Shown: in pieces, positions 11,431 to 22,881 of the stretch
How positions within the stretch are numbered: the stretch's first letter is position 1
Layout: the number at the start of each line of letters is the position of its first letter
Assembly: GCA_949361645.1 (NCBI GenBank)
Contig: OX442436.1
Location: 62,001 to 126,000 of the forward strand
Length of the DNA stretch: 64,000 nucleotides
Direction: 5' to 3'
Source: Spongilla lacustris
Taxonomy: Eukaryota > Porifera > Demospongiae > Spongillida > Spongillidae
The notes under the pieces: model-generated
The model's input: only the letters and a program-made list of their open reading frames with translations
The model's database searches: none
Told to the model about the DNA's origin: nothing
Made by a program: the position numbers and the translations under genes

Positions 11431-11529
11431 AACAGAAGAGGATTAATGCCATAACTTGCATCGCATCGTGTATGTATTGGTGTGTTTAGTGAGAATTGGT
11501 ATACATTATATTGTCGTGTAAACAAACAA

Positions 11530-12722
11530 TTATTCCGATTTCTTGCGAATTCCAAGCACGGATTTCGTGTCCTTCGCGCTCGTGGTTTTCTCTGTCCGTG
11601 TACCCTTGGCACCCTTACATGCCTTCAGCAAGGCTATTTTGGCCCTCTTACGCTCAGGAGTGTCCATAGTGCTACTAAAGATTGGCTGCATTTTGATCTC
11701 CAATCTCTTTCTCTTGCTATCTTCCGAGGAGCTACTGCCTGAAAATACTGTCCTTCTGGCAGTGCTGACGTCCTCACGCTTCTCAGGCACTAGAGGGATG
11801 GACAGTGACGCCCTGCTTTTCAGCTCTTCATCCTTCTCCATCTCTGCCTTTATCTGCGCTTTCTTTTCCTGCAACAACATGATGTCATCAAAACCTGGCA
11901 ACTGCAATTGAAACCACCATACTCTAAAACTCTTGCGTAAAATTTGATTCAATGTGAAGTCATCTTTCATCTCTTCTTTAAGAGCCTGTGAGATACAACT
12001 GTATTGATACCCATTGAAGTATAATGCAAATCACATACCAACAGTTTGTCTATCCTTGGTGTCGAGTCTTCTGCTTTCTTCTCATCCTCTGCATGGTGTT
12101 CCAGACGGTACATAGGGTCGGAGGCAATCTTTGCAGCTTCCTCCTTCCCTTCAATTGACACACTCTCTCCCTCTGTGTGTTCCCACTTCTCGTTTTTCCG
12201 TGATGCTCCGCTTACTACAACATACTCGAAATTCTGCATAGATTGTTTTTGATATACACAATGACACTGTGTTCCTTACCCAAGATAATACTAGCGCCTA
12301 CCTTTGGGTCCGTTTGAATTTCGAAGTGATTGGCACAATGCTGGCACTTCATTCTAAACTTGAATATAGGCGTTGTGTAGTATGAGCCGACACGCGTTTT
12401 CTCGGCGTTGTACCGAACACCCATTCCAATGTGCTCGCCACAACCACTGCACCAAATATTGAAGGGTAATTCGAACCGCATTATCATTATTCCCTGGTGC
12501 AGCTTTCTGGCTCTGTCCCTCAACGGGTGAGAGCCACGAAAAGTGTTCAATGAGCCCTGCGAGAGTTTGGGGTGATGGTGCCATATGCTTCAACACCGCT
12601 AAAGCATGAACCTGGTCTGGAGTCCATTCTGGTGGATAGTACTTGTTAGTCGCCTTTCTTTCTGCCTAAAAACCGCGGTCACGGGCAAGTAAACCAAGTT
12701 ACATGTAAGCAACACTTACCAT
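11530..12722 (-). CDS. CCDC130: CCDC130/YJU2B, CWC16-family splicing factor
   Basis: Exons 12720-12722, 12612-12665, 12302-12556, 12039-12233, 11923-11985 and 11530-11868 join to 909 nt, or 302 aa. CWC16 proteins join the spliceosome around the first catalytic step. The N-terminus ERKATNKYYPPEW, the block SHPLRDRARKLHQGIMIMRF, the zinc-binding pairs CSGC and CQHC around GMGVRYNAEK and YYTTPIFKFRM, and the later VVSGASRKNEKW, KDDFTLNQILRKSFR and SLSIPLVPE are all family hallmarks. The acidic/basic tail is low complexity. The first coding exon is just the ATG, followed at once by GTAAGTG. The gene lies head to head with AGL, 122 bp between starts. Confidence 0.95.
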
Positions 12723-12844
12723 GGAAGAGTTAACGTATTAACAATTATTTTGTTACGTAATGTCCATAAATATCCGCTCGGTCAAAGGTCGGTTTGTTTG
12801 ATATATAGAAGGCCTATCGGCAGCTGCGGAACATAGTAGGTGCG
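12723..12844. promoter_or_regulatory. Shared CCDC130/AGL bidirectional promoter region
   Basis: 122 bp lie between the start codons of two divergent genes. The right half contains GGTCAAAGGTCGG, two overlapping AGGTC-like half sites that could bind a nuclear receptor. This is suggestive only. Confidence 0.55.
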
Positions 12845-15800
12845 ATGTCAAACGGAGAGATCGTACGCGTGTTGGAGCTGCGGCCCAAAACCAACTATGA
12901 TGCTAAGCTGTTCAAATTAAAAACAGGTACGTACGTGGCGGTAAAGCGCTGGCCAAAGATATATAGGTAAACACATAATTGTGATATAATATTGCATTTG
13001 GTAGCTGATCGCTATAATCATCGTTTATGTGTAGGATGGACTTTGCGTTTCAAACTGATGCCGCTGTTGTATGCAAAAAATGTGCGGGTGTTCACTGACT
13101 ACCCGCTGCCGGGAGCGCTCTACAAGAGGCGCCAGATGCGGGAACTGCCGTGGACTCGTCGGACACGACAAGCCGTTTGGGACCCAGACCGGTTCATCGA
13201 TGTCCCTCTTGACGCTGCTGGGGCGTTTCGTTTTGTGTATACAATTGACACGGACCAAGATGGACCGTTGGAAGGCAGCGGGTACGTTGTAGTAGACCCG
13301 CAGCTTGGGTACTCGCCCGACGGAATCACATGCCTCACGTGTATTACGAAGCTCCTCGGTCCGCTCTCGGAATGGAAATCGCGTCTACAAGTGGCCAAGG
13401 AGTCTGGCTACAACATGCTCCACTTCACACCAATACAACAGCTCGGGGGCTCGTGCAGCGGATACTCCATATCGAACCAAGTTCGACTGGACTCCGCTTA
13501 CCTGCCAAGTAACTATGTCCATTCAGAAAACACGTTGACGTACACAACCAGAAAGGGTGAAACGAAGCAGCTAAGCATTGACTCTGGTCTGCTTGAGGCC
13601 TGGAAGATTGTGCAGGAGGTGAAGGCTGAATGGAAGATGCTGTCAGTGGTGGACATGGTGTGGAACCACACCTCCTTTGATACCCCATGGCTCCTACAGC
13701 ACCCTGATGCTGGCTACAATCTTGTCAACTCTCCTCATCTTCGCCCAGCCTATGTGCTGGATGTAGCTCTGGCGCAGTTCTCCCGGGAAGTGGCAGAGGG
13801 GAGGTGGGCACAGCAGGGGCTTCAACCAGAGGTCCGGTCAGAGGCCGATATCGAGAACATCAAGGCCAGGCTGCGTGACCATGTCTTCCCTCGCCTCAGG
13901 CTGTGGGAATTTTTTACTGTGGACGTAGAACTAATTACTGGAAACTTCCGTGCACAAGTGTATCACCTCAATGGAGGGACACACCCACGTAGAGAAGGGA
14001 GGCTGAAGGTGATACAAGACCCTCTGTACCGCAGGTTGGGGTCAAATGTTGATTCAAACCAAGTCCTGGAATTGTACAATGTTGAGTGGTAAGTTGGTGA
14101 ATTTTACTTTTCTGGTTTGCCCCCCTCCCCCCTCCCCCCCCCCCACCACATGCCCACATAACCTGGCCATATCCTTAAGCTCACCTCTTCCCCAGGCCAG
14201 GAGCTGTGTGCTTTGAAGAGCGCATCCAACACTGTTGCAATGCCCTCACCTCTGAGCTCAATAGGCTAAACCAGGAGATGACTGATAGGCTGCAGGGACA
14301 GCTGCACAAAGCCTTGGAGAGCATCGCTGGGAACATACGCTACAGGTTCCTTGCCTCCAATGGGCCTCATGTTGCCAAGGTGACAGAGCAGGACAGCCTG
14401 GTGCCAAGGTAGTACTATTGCTTTGGAGAGGATATGGGGACATGTGTGTGGTATCCCCTCACAGGTACTTCTACGTGCTGGGGAGTGGGAAGGACCTCCA
14501 CTGGCAGGATGTGGAGTCACAGAAGGGGGAATATGTCCTGGCACACAACGGCTGGGTCATGGATGCAGATCCTCTCTCTAATTTTGCTGCTGAAGGTAGC
14601 CATGTGTACCTTGAGAGGGCTCTCATTGTGTGGGATGACTCCATAAAGCTGCGCTATGGCAACGGCCCTGCCGACTCACCCTGGTTATGGGATCACATGA
14701 CTCGCTACACACAGCAAATGGCATGGATGTTTGATGGCTTTAGACTGGACAATTGTCACAACACCCCTATCAATGTGGCAGAGGGGCTTCTTGATGCAGC
14801 ACGAGAGGTGAAGCCTCACCTTTACTTAATCGCAGAACTGTTCACCAGTGGGGAGGACAAAGATGCTTACTTCGTGAACCGTCTTGGGATCAATTCTCTC
14901 ATTCGAGGTGGGTGTGGCATTGCCCCTCCCACCATGTGTCACTGTCACACCTCACAGAGGCCATGGCCGCTTCCACACCCTATGACCTGGGGAGGCTGGT
15001 GTACTACTATGGGGGGAGGCCTGTAGCTAGCTTCCTCACTCCATCGTCCGGAGGTGTTCTGAAGCCAAGTGTGACGCACGCTATGTTCATGGACGTGACA
15101 CATGATAATGACCCCGGTCATATCCAAGTGAGAGGCCCCTCCCTCTTTGCACCCCTTTAACACTGACCTCCTCCCCCCTCCCCCAGACAAGGTGTGTATA
15201 TGATGCCTTGCCTTCCACTGCTCTCGTGTCCATTGCTTGCTGTGGATCTGGTAGTTGTCGTGGTTACGATGAGCTGGTCCCCCATACAGTGAGTGTCTTT
15301 TGTTGGCCATCAGTGTTTGTGACTCCCCTCCCTCCCTCCCTCCCTCCCTCCCTCCCTCCCTCCCTCCCTCCCTCCCTCCCTCCCTCCCTCCCTCCCTCCC
15401 TCCCTCCCTCCCTCCCTCCCTCCCTCCCTCCCTCCCTCCCTCCCTCCCTCCCTCCCTCCCTCCCTCCCTCCCTCCCTCCCTCCCTCCCTCCCTCCCTCCC
15501 TCCCTCCCTCCCTCCCTCCCTCCCTCCCTCCCTCCCTCCCTCCCTCCCTCCCTCCCTCCCTCCCTCCCTCCCTCCCTCCCTCCCTCCCTCCCTCCCTCCC
15601 TCCCTCCCTCCCTCCCTCCCTCCCTCCCTCTCCCTCCCTCCCTCTCCCTCCCTCTCTCCTGCCCCCCTCCTCTCCCCTCAGATCCATATTGTGGATGAGT
15701 ACAGGTTATATGGGCATTGGCCCACTGCTGGTCCTCCGGGAGGGACTAACCATAACTCTGTGGTCAGTCGTACGACAGGCATCATTGAAGCCAAGTCTGT

Positions 15801-18800
15801 ACTCAATGCCCTACATTACGACCTAGCTGTGCAGGGCTTTAATCAGGTAATTTCCCAGAGGAGTGTTATATAGATGTCTGCTGACCGCTGACCTCTGACC
15901 TTTGGGTGCTGACCTCTGACCTCTGGCTATAGGTGTATGTCGACCAAGTGACTGACAGCATAGTAGCTGTCACCAGACACTCTCCCTCCACCCACCAGTC
16001 TGTCATCCTCATGGCCCATACTGCCTTCAGAAGCCCACCTAGCCACAGCATACCTACCCAGGAGAACCCTAACACTCACTACAGCCATGTGCCACCACTG
16101 TCAGTACACGGGGTGGTGCAGGAGGTCATATTGGAGGCCAGGCTGATGGATAAGGCTTCCAAGTCCGCCTTCACCAAGGACCCTAGCTTCATCATTGGTC
16201 TTACATCGCACATGCTTGACATGCAAACACACATCCATGTCGAGAATAGCAAGATGTGTCGAATGGCTTCACCCAGGGGTAAAACCAGCGAAGTTGTATT
16301 CACTGACTTCTGTCCCGGGAGTGTCATTGTGTTCAGGTGTGTTTGATGGGATGAATGAAAAGTGCTGAGTGACTGGTCTCCCCCCTTATCCATTCCCCTC
16401 CCCCTTATCCATTCCCATCCCCCTTATCCATTCCCCTCCCCCTTATCCATTCCCCTCCCCCTTCCCCCTCCCCTTCCCCCTCTCCTTCCCCTCCCCTTCC
16501 CCTCCCCTTTCCCCTCCCCTTTCCCCTCCCCTTCCCCTTCCCCTTCCCCCTCCCCTTCCCTCCCCTTCCCCTTCCCCTTCCCCTTCCCCTTCCCCTTCCC
16601 CTTCCCCTTCCCCTTCCCCTTCCCCTTCCCCTTCCCCTTCCCCTTCCCCTTCCCCTTCCCCTTCCCCTTCCCCTTCCCCTTCCCCTTCCCCTTCCCCTTC
16701 CCCTTCCCCTTCCCCTTCCCCTTCCCCTTCCCCTTCCCCTTCCCCTTCCCCTTCCCCTTCCCCTTCCCCTTCCCCTTCCCCTTCCCCTTCCCCTTCCCCT
16801 TCCCCTTCCCCTTCCCCTTCCCCTTCCCCTTCCCCTTCCCCTTCCCCTTCCCCTTCCCCTTCCCCTTCCCCTTCCCCTTCCCCTTCCCCTTCCCCTTCCC
16901 CTTCCCCTTCCCCTTCCCCTTCCCCTTCCCCTTCCCCTTCCCCTTCCCCTTCCCCTTCCCCTTCCCCTTCCCCTTCCCCTTCCCCTTCCCCTTTCCCTCC
17001 CCTTCCCCCTCCCCTTCCCCTTCCCCCTCCCCCTCCCCCTCCCCCTCCTCCTCCTCCCCCTTACATCATAGGGTGGAGTTATTCCCTGAGGCGTGTGAAG
17101 CAGTTCAGTTCATACGTTCCTTCCTTAAGAAGGACACATCCAGCGTTGGGGGCGGGGCTCTTCGGGATAAGATGGAGGACCTGTGTGCGAGGCTTCACCT
17201 GTTGGACCTTAACTATGTCCTGTATCGCTGTGACAGTGAGGAGAGGGATGAAGGGAAGGGGGGAGGAGTGTATAACGTCCCAGGAGCAGGTGACATGGTC
17301 TACTGTGGCATCCAGGGGGTGGTTTCCATGATAACAGCCATCAGAGACAACAATGACCTGGGCCATCCACTGTGTGATAACCTTCGCTCAGGGGACTGGC
17401 TCCCTAGCTACATTGTCAACAGGCTGTGTATGCGTCAGACCACCATCCCTGTAAGGGCCTGGGGGTGTGGCTTCTTTGCCATTATAGTCCTTTTATATGC
17501 AGCTTGCAGAAGCTCTTGAAGCAGTCTTTACTAAGCTAAAGACCTTACCTCGCTACCTGATTCCATGTTACTTTGAAGCCATTGTTACCACCCTGTACAC
17601 TTCTCTTATCTCCTCGGCTTTGAAGCAGATGGGAAGGTGTGTGTATGTGCACTTTTATGCCAGCCTCCACCTGTTCACCCCCTGCACCTCCACCCCTGCA
17701 CCCCCACCCTGCACCCCCTCCACCCCTGCACCTCCACCCCTTCACCCCCACCCCTGCACCCCCACCCCTGCACCCCTCCACCCCTGCACCCCCACCCCTG
17801 CACCTCTCCACCCCTGCACACCCACCTCTCCACCCCTGCACCTTCTCAACTCCTTCTAGGTTTGTGAATGAAGGAACTTCACTCATCCAGCGTCTGGCCC
17901 TGGGATCAGTACAGCTGTTTGGGACTTGCAGATCTGCAAGCCTTCCTCCATCTCTGCCAGGTCTGGCCATAGCAGGCTCTCTTGCTGCTGGCCTGCCACA
18001 CTTCTCCACTGGAGCAATGAGGTGCTGGGGTAGGGACACCTTCATCGCTCTTAGAGGTCTGCTCCTTACCACTGCACGCTACGAAGATGCACGGTTAGAG
18101 CTGTGTGTGTGTGTTTGTGTGTGTGTGTGTGCATGTGTGCATGTGTGCATGTGTGTGTGGTGTGTATGTTGTGTGTCAGTGTGTCTGTGTTGTGTGTTGT
18201 GTTGTGTGTGTGTGTACGTATTCATGACATGTTCCCTTGGCAGGAACATTATACTTTCCTTTGCTTCATGCGTTCGTCATGGCCTCATACCTAATCTCCT
18301 TGGAGGGGGCACTAACCCTCGCTACAACTGTCGTGATGCGTGCTGGTGGTGGCTGCAGAGTGTTCAAGACTTCTGCAAGATGGTGCCCAGCGGCTGTGAC
18401 ATACTGCACTGTGAAGTCAGAAAGCTGTTTGCCAGTGACGAGGCTCAGGCCGACTTTGATAGAGCCAGTACGGTGGGTGTGGCTTCGGTGATGCAGGAAG
18501 TACTGCAAAGGCATGTCGAGGGCATCAAGTTCAGAGAGAGGGGGGCGGGTCCATCTATTGACAAGGACATGACAGCCCCGGGCTTCAATGTGTCAGCAGG
18601 AGTGGACTTGCACACTGGTTTTGTGTATGGAGGGAGTGTGCACAACTGTGGGACGTGGATGGACAAGATGGGAGAGTCTGTGCTTGCAGGAAACAAGGGT
18701 GTGCCTGCCACAGCTAGAGATGGATCAGCCGTGGAGCTGGTTGGCCTGTGCTTCTCCACTGTGTCATGGTTGGCGAAGCTGTTCAAGCAAGGGGTGTACC

Positions 18801-19818
18801 CCTACTCAGGAGTGTCTCTTAGCTCCACCCAGGCATCATGTAAGGAGAAAGGTCATGTGGGATTGGGTGATATAGGGCACTGGAGTGTGTTATTGCACAG
18901 GGATAATGCCATGGGTGGAGGGAAGTGTTTGGTGATGTGTTCTGATCTCCCAGCTTCCACCTTAAGTTATTCCGACTGGGCTGCTCTGATTAAAGACAAC
19001 TTTGAGGCCCATTTCTGGATACCCAGTGATCGCTCTGTGGCTAGTGAGAAGGAGGGGCTTGAAGCTCCCTATATCCATCGCACCGGCATATACAAGGATA
19101 GCTATGAAGCTACTAAGCGATACTGTGACTTCCAGCTGCGCCCTAACTTCCCTATAGCTATGGTGGTGGCCCCAGAGCTCTTTACGCCAGAGAATGCGTG
19201 GTGTGCTCTTACTAAGGTGAAGGACCTCTTACTTGGGCCCCTGGGCATGAAGACCCTTGATCCTAAGTGAGTGCTCCCTTATCCTTATTGTGCAAAGTGC
19301 CTACTACTCACCTCCATTGTCCCACAGTGACCAAGTGTACAATGGTTATTATTTTAACTCTGCTGACTCAACAAACTTCAACACTGCACGTGGCTTCAGC
19401 TATCACCAAGGCCCTGTAAGCATAATATTGTATGTGGGTGGAGGGAGGGAGGGAGGGAGGGAGGGAGGGAGGGAGGGGGAATTCCTGCTCGTCTTTATCT
19501 AAATGGCTCTTAGATCAGGATGAATCATGTGAGTCCTCTGCATGTTCCTTCCATTAGGAGTGGCTCTGGGTCATAGGATTCTTCCTGAGGGCCTGGATTC
19601 TATTTGCTCACTTTAACAGTGTGCCTCTAGACGTGGCTCTTACAGAAGTGCATTCCGTACTGTCTGCCCATGCACAAGCGCTAGTGGATACTCCCTGGTG
19701 TGGCCTGCCTGAGCTGACCAATCGTGATGGAGCCGAGTGCCCAGACAGTTGTCCAGTACAAGCATGGTCCATGGCCAGTGTCCTGGATGTGCTGTATGAT
19801 ATGCATCAGGTCAAATGA
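12845..19818 (+). CDS. AGL: AGL, glycogen debranching enzyme
   Basis: A cytosolic two-activity enzyme that moves maltotriosyl branches (4-alpha-glucanotransferase) and then hydrolyses the remaining alpha-1,6 glucose. The start is [15 protein letters not shown], then a short intron to [12 protein letters not shown]. Transferase (GH13-like) motifs: [37 protein letters not shown] (nucleophile Asp in RLDNCH), LIAELFTS and MDVTHDND. Glucosidase (GH133-like) motifs: [54 protein letters not shown] and [14 protein letters not shown]. It ends [13 protein letters not shown]. Exon count is at least ten, and both catalytic halves are complete. Introns carry large pyrimidine-rich repeat arrays that may make this region assemble poorly. 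Confidence 0.96.
14117..14148 (+). repeat. C-rich tract in AGL intron
   Basis: Poly-C with T interruptions, on the sense strand, within the intron before the exon beginning [11 protein letters not shown]. Confidence 0.9.
15325..15660 (+). repeat. (TCCC)n array, about 330 bp
   Basis: Over 75 nearly perfect tetranucleotide copies in an AGL intron. It ends about 20 bp before the CTCAG acceptor of the exon starting [11 protein letters not shown], so it extends that intron's polypyrimidine tract. Confidence 0.97.
16381..17059 (+). repeat. (CCCCTT)n hexanucleotide array, about 680 bp
   Basis: Irregular CCCCTTATCCATT units turn into perfect CCCCTT hexamers from about 16562 to 16992, then CCCCCT units. 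The array fills an AGL intron and ends at the acceptor CATCATAG before [13 protein letters not shown]. The complementary strand is (AAGGGG)n and could form G-quadruplexes. The long open frames across it are artefacts. Confidence 0.97.
17685..17845 (+). repeat. CACCCCTGCAC-type minisatellite
   Basis: Tandem 11-12-bp CT/AC-rich units in an AGL intron, ending just before TTCTAG and the exon starting [14 protein letters not shown]. Confidence 0.92.
18103..18218 (+). repeat. (TG)n microsatellite
   Basis: TG/CATG run in an AGL intron after the exon ending in TARYEDA. Confidence 0.93.
19439..19478 (+). repeat. (GGGA)n microsatellite
   Basis: Tetranucleotide run soon after the donor that follows FSYHQGP in AGL. 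Confidence 0.93.
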
Positions 19819-19927
19819 CATCATAGTAATTACATTTAAAAGCCAATGCATTCAGAACTGTATTAATATATGGGTGTGGCCTGTGGGGTGTGGTGTTGCT
19901 CATATGAAGTCATAGCAAAATGCAAAG

Positions 19928-22151
19928 TTATCTTAGTGCCAAGTGGGATGTGCAAAGGGTGACATCAGCATGGTCTGGGGAGGAGAGGTTGGGTGTTGAG
20001 TTGTACTGCCGGTACAGTTGTGGGTAGGCCTTCTCAAACTGTTGGAGTCTCTTCTTCTTCACCTTGGCTGGCATCTCTTGGTCTCCAACTATCTTAGCCA
20101 GCAGACCAACAAGGAACTCATCTGACATGTTCTTTTGTTTATCATATTCTTCCTGGGACACACGATGACAATACGATGACTGCTGCGTAGCCGTGGTGCC
20201 ATCTCCCTGGTAACACAAAACACTGATGAGGTCATGTGAGATGGTTACAGATAACCTTCCTACCTGTCCTGAAGCCATTGCCGATAGTCTTGATTCCACA
20301 TCATGTTTGAGATTGTCAGGGATCTGAAAAGTACACATCCCCTTTGACACGAGAAGCAATGTATGAACACACGTGCCTTGAAGATGTGTTGGTAGTGTTG
20401 TACCAAGAAAGACATGAGGCCACGCACATCTGCTTCTGTAAGTCTCCTCCTGCTAGGCCGCAGGACCACATGACTGAAGAGGTCCAAAAGCTGGTGATCA
20501 TAACGAATACAGGCAGGGACATCGCTCTATTGTCTCACAATTGAGGAAAACTTAATAGCTTATGCTAATTAACTGCTAGACAATGAAATAAGTTAAGTAT
20601 CAAGATCTTGAAAACCTGTGAAATTTTCTGTGCTGGTCAAATTCCTTTCATTGCAGGACACTTCCTAACATCACCAAAGATGTAACCCTTTGAATTTTAA
20701 CAAACTAACTTGTAAATTAAAACCGATATATAAAATGCATAAGTCAATTAGAAATGGCAAACTGTTTTTAGTTGATTAATTTTTGACATTATTAAACTTT
20801 GATTCTTCACAATGTACTTGAGTTTGGAGGGTTTTGATCAATTTTAACCCCACACCTGCATATTTTCAGCAGCATGTTTTTTTTTGCTGGTTAATGTTAA
20901 GTTACCAATTTCACTGGAACAGTTCTAAAGAACATACTTTAAAATTATAATTACATTTTAGTTTGCACACTTGTAGTAGCAATAAAGCCTGGGGACTGGT
21001 GCTAAATGCAGCACCATTTAATCGTACTGGACTAGTAATAGCAGTATATGACTGGGGACTGGTAATAGTATAGGGCTGGGGACTGGTAATAGTATAGGGC
21101 TGGGGACTGGTAATAGTAGTAGGACTGGGGACTGTATAGGACTGGTAATGGTGACCACCCACTGAGACACATTCCTCATCACAGGGCTGGGGATGAGATA
21201 CATGACCTCATCATGGGCTGGGGACGAGATAACATTACCTGGGAATAATTACATTACCTCATATGGGGCTGGGGATGAGATACATTACCTCATCATGGGG
21301 TGGGGATGAGATACATTACCTCATCATGGGGCTGGGGATGAGATACATTACCTCATCATGGGGCTGGGGATGAGATACATTACCTCATCATGGGACTGGG
21401 GATGAGATACATTACCTCATCATGGGAGATACATTACCTCATCATGGGGCTGGGGATGAGATACATTACCTCATCCTGGGACTGGGGATGAGATACATTA
21501 CCTCATCATGGGGAGATACATTACCTCATCATGGGGGTGGGGATGAGATACATTACCTCATCATGGGCTGGGAATGAGATACATTACCTCATCATGGGGC
21601 TGGGGATGAGATACATTACCTCATCAAAGTTTGTCTTGGTCCTGGACAAGATGAGTTCTTTGTTATGTGCAGCTCCATGGATGAACCGAAGGAGGTGATG
21701 TAACCTTGCTCTGCTGGCCTGAGGTAAGAGCAGCAGACACAGCTGCATGGCCGCTAGTGAACTAGACTTCTTCTCCTTAATAAGACCTAGGACAGTGGCA
21801 GAACTGACACAACACACCAATAGAGGCACACCACTTACAGTGGACAGCAGCAAAGAGGTCGCCAAGGTTACAGCTGATCAGTGGGTCTGTCTGCAACGAG
21901 AAGTAGACCACCAGGGAGTGCAGGACGTCCAGCTCCAACCCCTGGTAGACAGGCAACCCTCCTACAAACTCCTCTGTGCACCCCTCGGGCCCTGGGTGAA
22001 AGCCACACCCACATCATGACACTGCACACACATACCACACTGGCACTTACATTCAGAAACACACTTGATGGCAAGCTGAACCCACTGAGGAATGTCTTTG
22101 AGAAGAACAAGAGGGAGGGAGGGAGGGAGGGAGGGAGGGAGGGAGGGAGGG
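19928..22151 (-). CDS. DEPDC1: DEPDC1-like protein, 3' part (5' part lost in gap)
   Basis: DEPDC1 proteins pair a DEP domain with a degenerate RhoGAP-like domain and a conserved C-terminus. Visible exons in gene order from the gap: DIPQWVQLAIKCVSE, then the exon with EEFVGGLPVYQGLELDVLHS and DPLISCNLGDLFAAVH, then LAAMQLCLLLLPQASRARLHHLLRF (the RhoGAP-like helix), then LFSHVVLRPSRRRLTEADVRG with FLVQHYQHIF, then IPDNLKHDVESRL, then YCHRVSQEEYDKQK and LQQFEKAYPQLYRQ. It ends in LALR. Order and motifs match the C-terminal half of DEPDC1A/B. The DEP domain and start codon are missing and should lie in the N gap. A large intron (about 20520-21610) holds two minisatellites. Tail to tail with AGL, 109 bp between stops. 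Confidence 0.88.
21050..21150 (+). repeat. 24-bp minisatellite
   Basis: About four copies of GGGCTGGGGACTGGTAATAG plus TATA in the large DEPDC1 intron. Confidence 0.9.
21178..21628 (+). repeat. Minisatellite, ATGAGATACATTACCTCATC core
   Basis: About fifteen copies of a roughly 32-bp unit, ATGAGATACATTACCTCATC followed by ATGGGGCTGGGG, with shorter variants. It ends inside the splice donor region of the DEPDC1 exon ending in TNFDE (sense GTAATGTATC), so each unit contains a copy of that donor-like sequence. It appears to be the donor side of the intron amplified. Confidence 0.9.
22116..22151 (+). repeat. (GGGA)n running into assembly gap
   Basis: Tetranucleotide repeat that is cut by the Ns, and the probable cause of the gap. 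On the DEPDC1 sense strand it is (TCCC)n just upstream of an acceptor. Confidence 0.95.
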
Positions 22152-22351
22152 NNNNNNNNNNNNNNNNNNNNNNNNNNNNNNNNNNNNNNNNNNNNNNNNN
22201 NNNNNNNNNNNNNNNNNNNNNNNNNNNNNNNNNNNNNNNNNNNNNNNNNNNNNNNNNNNNNNNNNNNNNNNNNNNNNNNNNNNNNNNNNNNNNNNNNNNN
22301 NNNNNNNNNNNNNNNNNNNNNNNNNNNNNNNNNNNNNNNNNNNNNNNNNNN
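22152..22351. other. Assembly gap, 200 Ns
   Basis: Exactly 200 N, which looks like a placeholder length. DEPDC1 enters from the left reading right to left. An oxysterol-binding-protein gene leaves on the right reading left to right. Both lack their 5' portions, so the true missing sequence is likely several kilobases. Confidence 0.98.
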
Positions 22352-22757
22352 CTGCATGTCCACTGTTCTGTAGGATAAGGAGGTGTTTGTGGATACTCTG
22401 AACCTTCCCACCATTCGTAAGAAGAAGAAGAAGCTGTCTGCACAGAGCAGTGAGGAATCTCAGGTGATATGGAAGGATGTTACTGAGGCACTCGGCAATA
22501 AAGACATACAGGCTGCCACTGCTGCCAAACACGCTGTGAGTGTGTGGGCAAACTTATGCAATGTCACTATGATTATTGTGGTGTGCCTGTGATGGTGTGC
22601 CTGTGATGGTGTGCCTGTGCAGGTTGAAGACCAGCAGAGAGCAGAGGCACGAAGAAGGCAGGAGACTGGGGAAGAGTGGAAGCAGAGGTACTTTGATTTG
22701 GAGGGAGAGGAATGGATGTACAAGAACCCACTTAGTGTTCGCTTGGCAGAGGTATAA
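22352..22757 (+). CDS. Oxysterol-binding-protein-related protein, C-terminal end (5' lost in gap)
   Basis: Two exons are visible: 22374-22533 (DKEVFVDTLNLPTIRKKKKK, then VIWKDVTEALGNKDIQAATA) and about 22622-22757 (VEDQQRAEARRRQETGEEWK, RYFDLEGEEWMYKN). The W-x-D-V-T-x-A-L helix, the charged VEDQQR helix and the W-x-x-R-Y-F-x-x-x-x-x-x-W-M-Y end are the C-terminal signature of the OSBP/ORP family, lipid-transfer proteins at membrane contact sites. Similarity seems closest to the ORP9/10/11 branch, but that is uncertain. The lipid-binding barrel and any PH domain are missing. The stop is 124 bp from the PRR5 stop on the other strand. Confidence 0.82.
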
Positions 22758-22881
22758 ACTGATATGATATGCTTAATTTTATTGCTTAATTCTATTGCTT
22801 AATTCTATTCAAGCTGCTTGTTTTTACCAATTGGACTTTAAAAATCACACACAGTAACACAAACCACACAGATCTATATGG

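Noticed and set aside
15208..15873. Long PPSLPPSL and GREGGREG open frames across the (TCCC)n array
   Set aside because: Tetranucleotide repeats lack stops in several frames. The stretch is an AGL intron between two well-supported exons.
16362..17331. PFPFPF and SPSPSP open frames of more than 300 codons
   Set aside because: Product of a (CCCCTT)n hexamer array inside an AGL intron; only the part after 17073 is a real exon, in another frame context.
21178..21628. CRISPR-like array
   Set aside because: Units are contiguous variants with no unique spacers, and the context is a eukaryotic intron.
22152..22351. ORFs drawn through the N run
   Set aside because: Unknown bases; no coding claim can be made across the gap.
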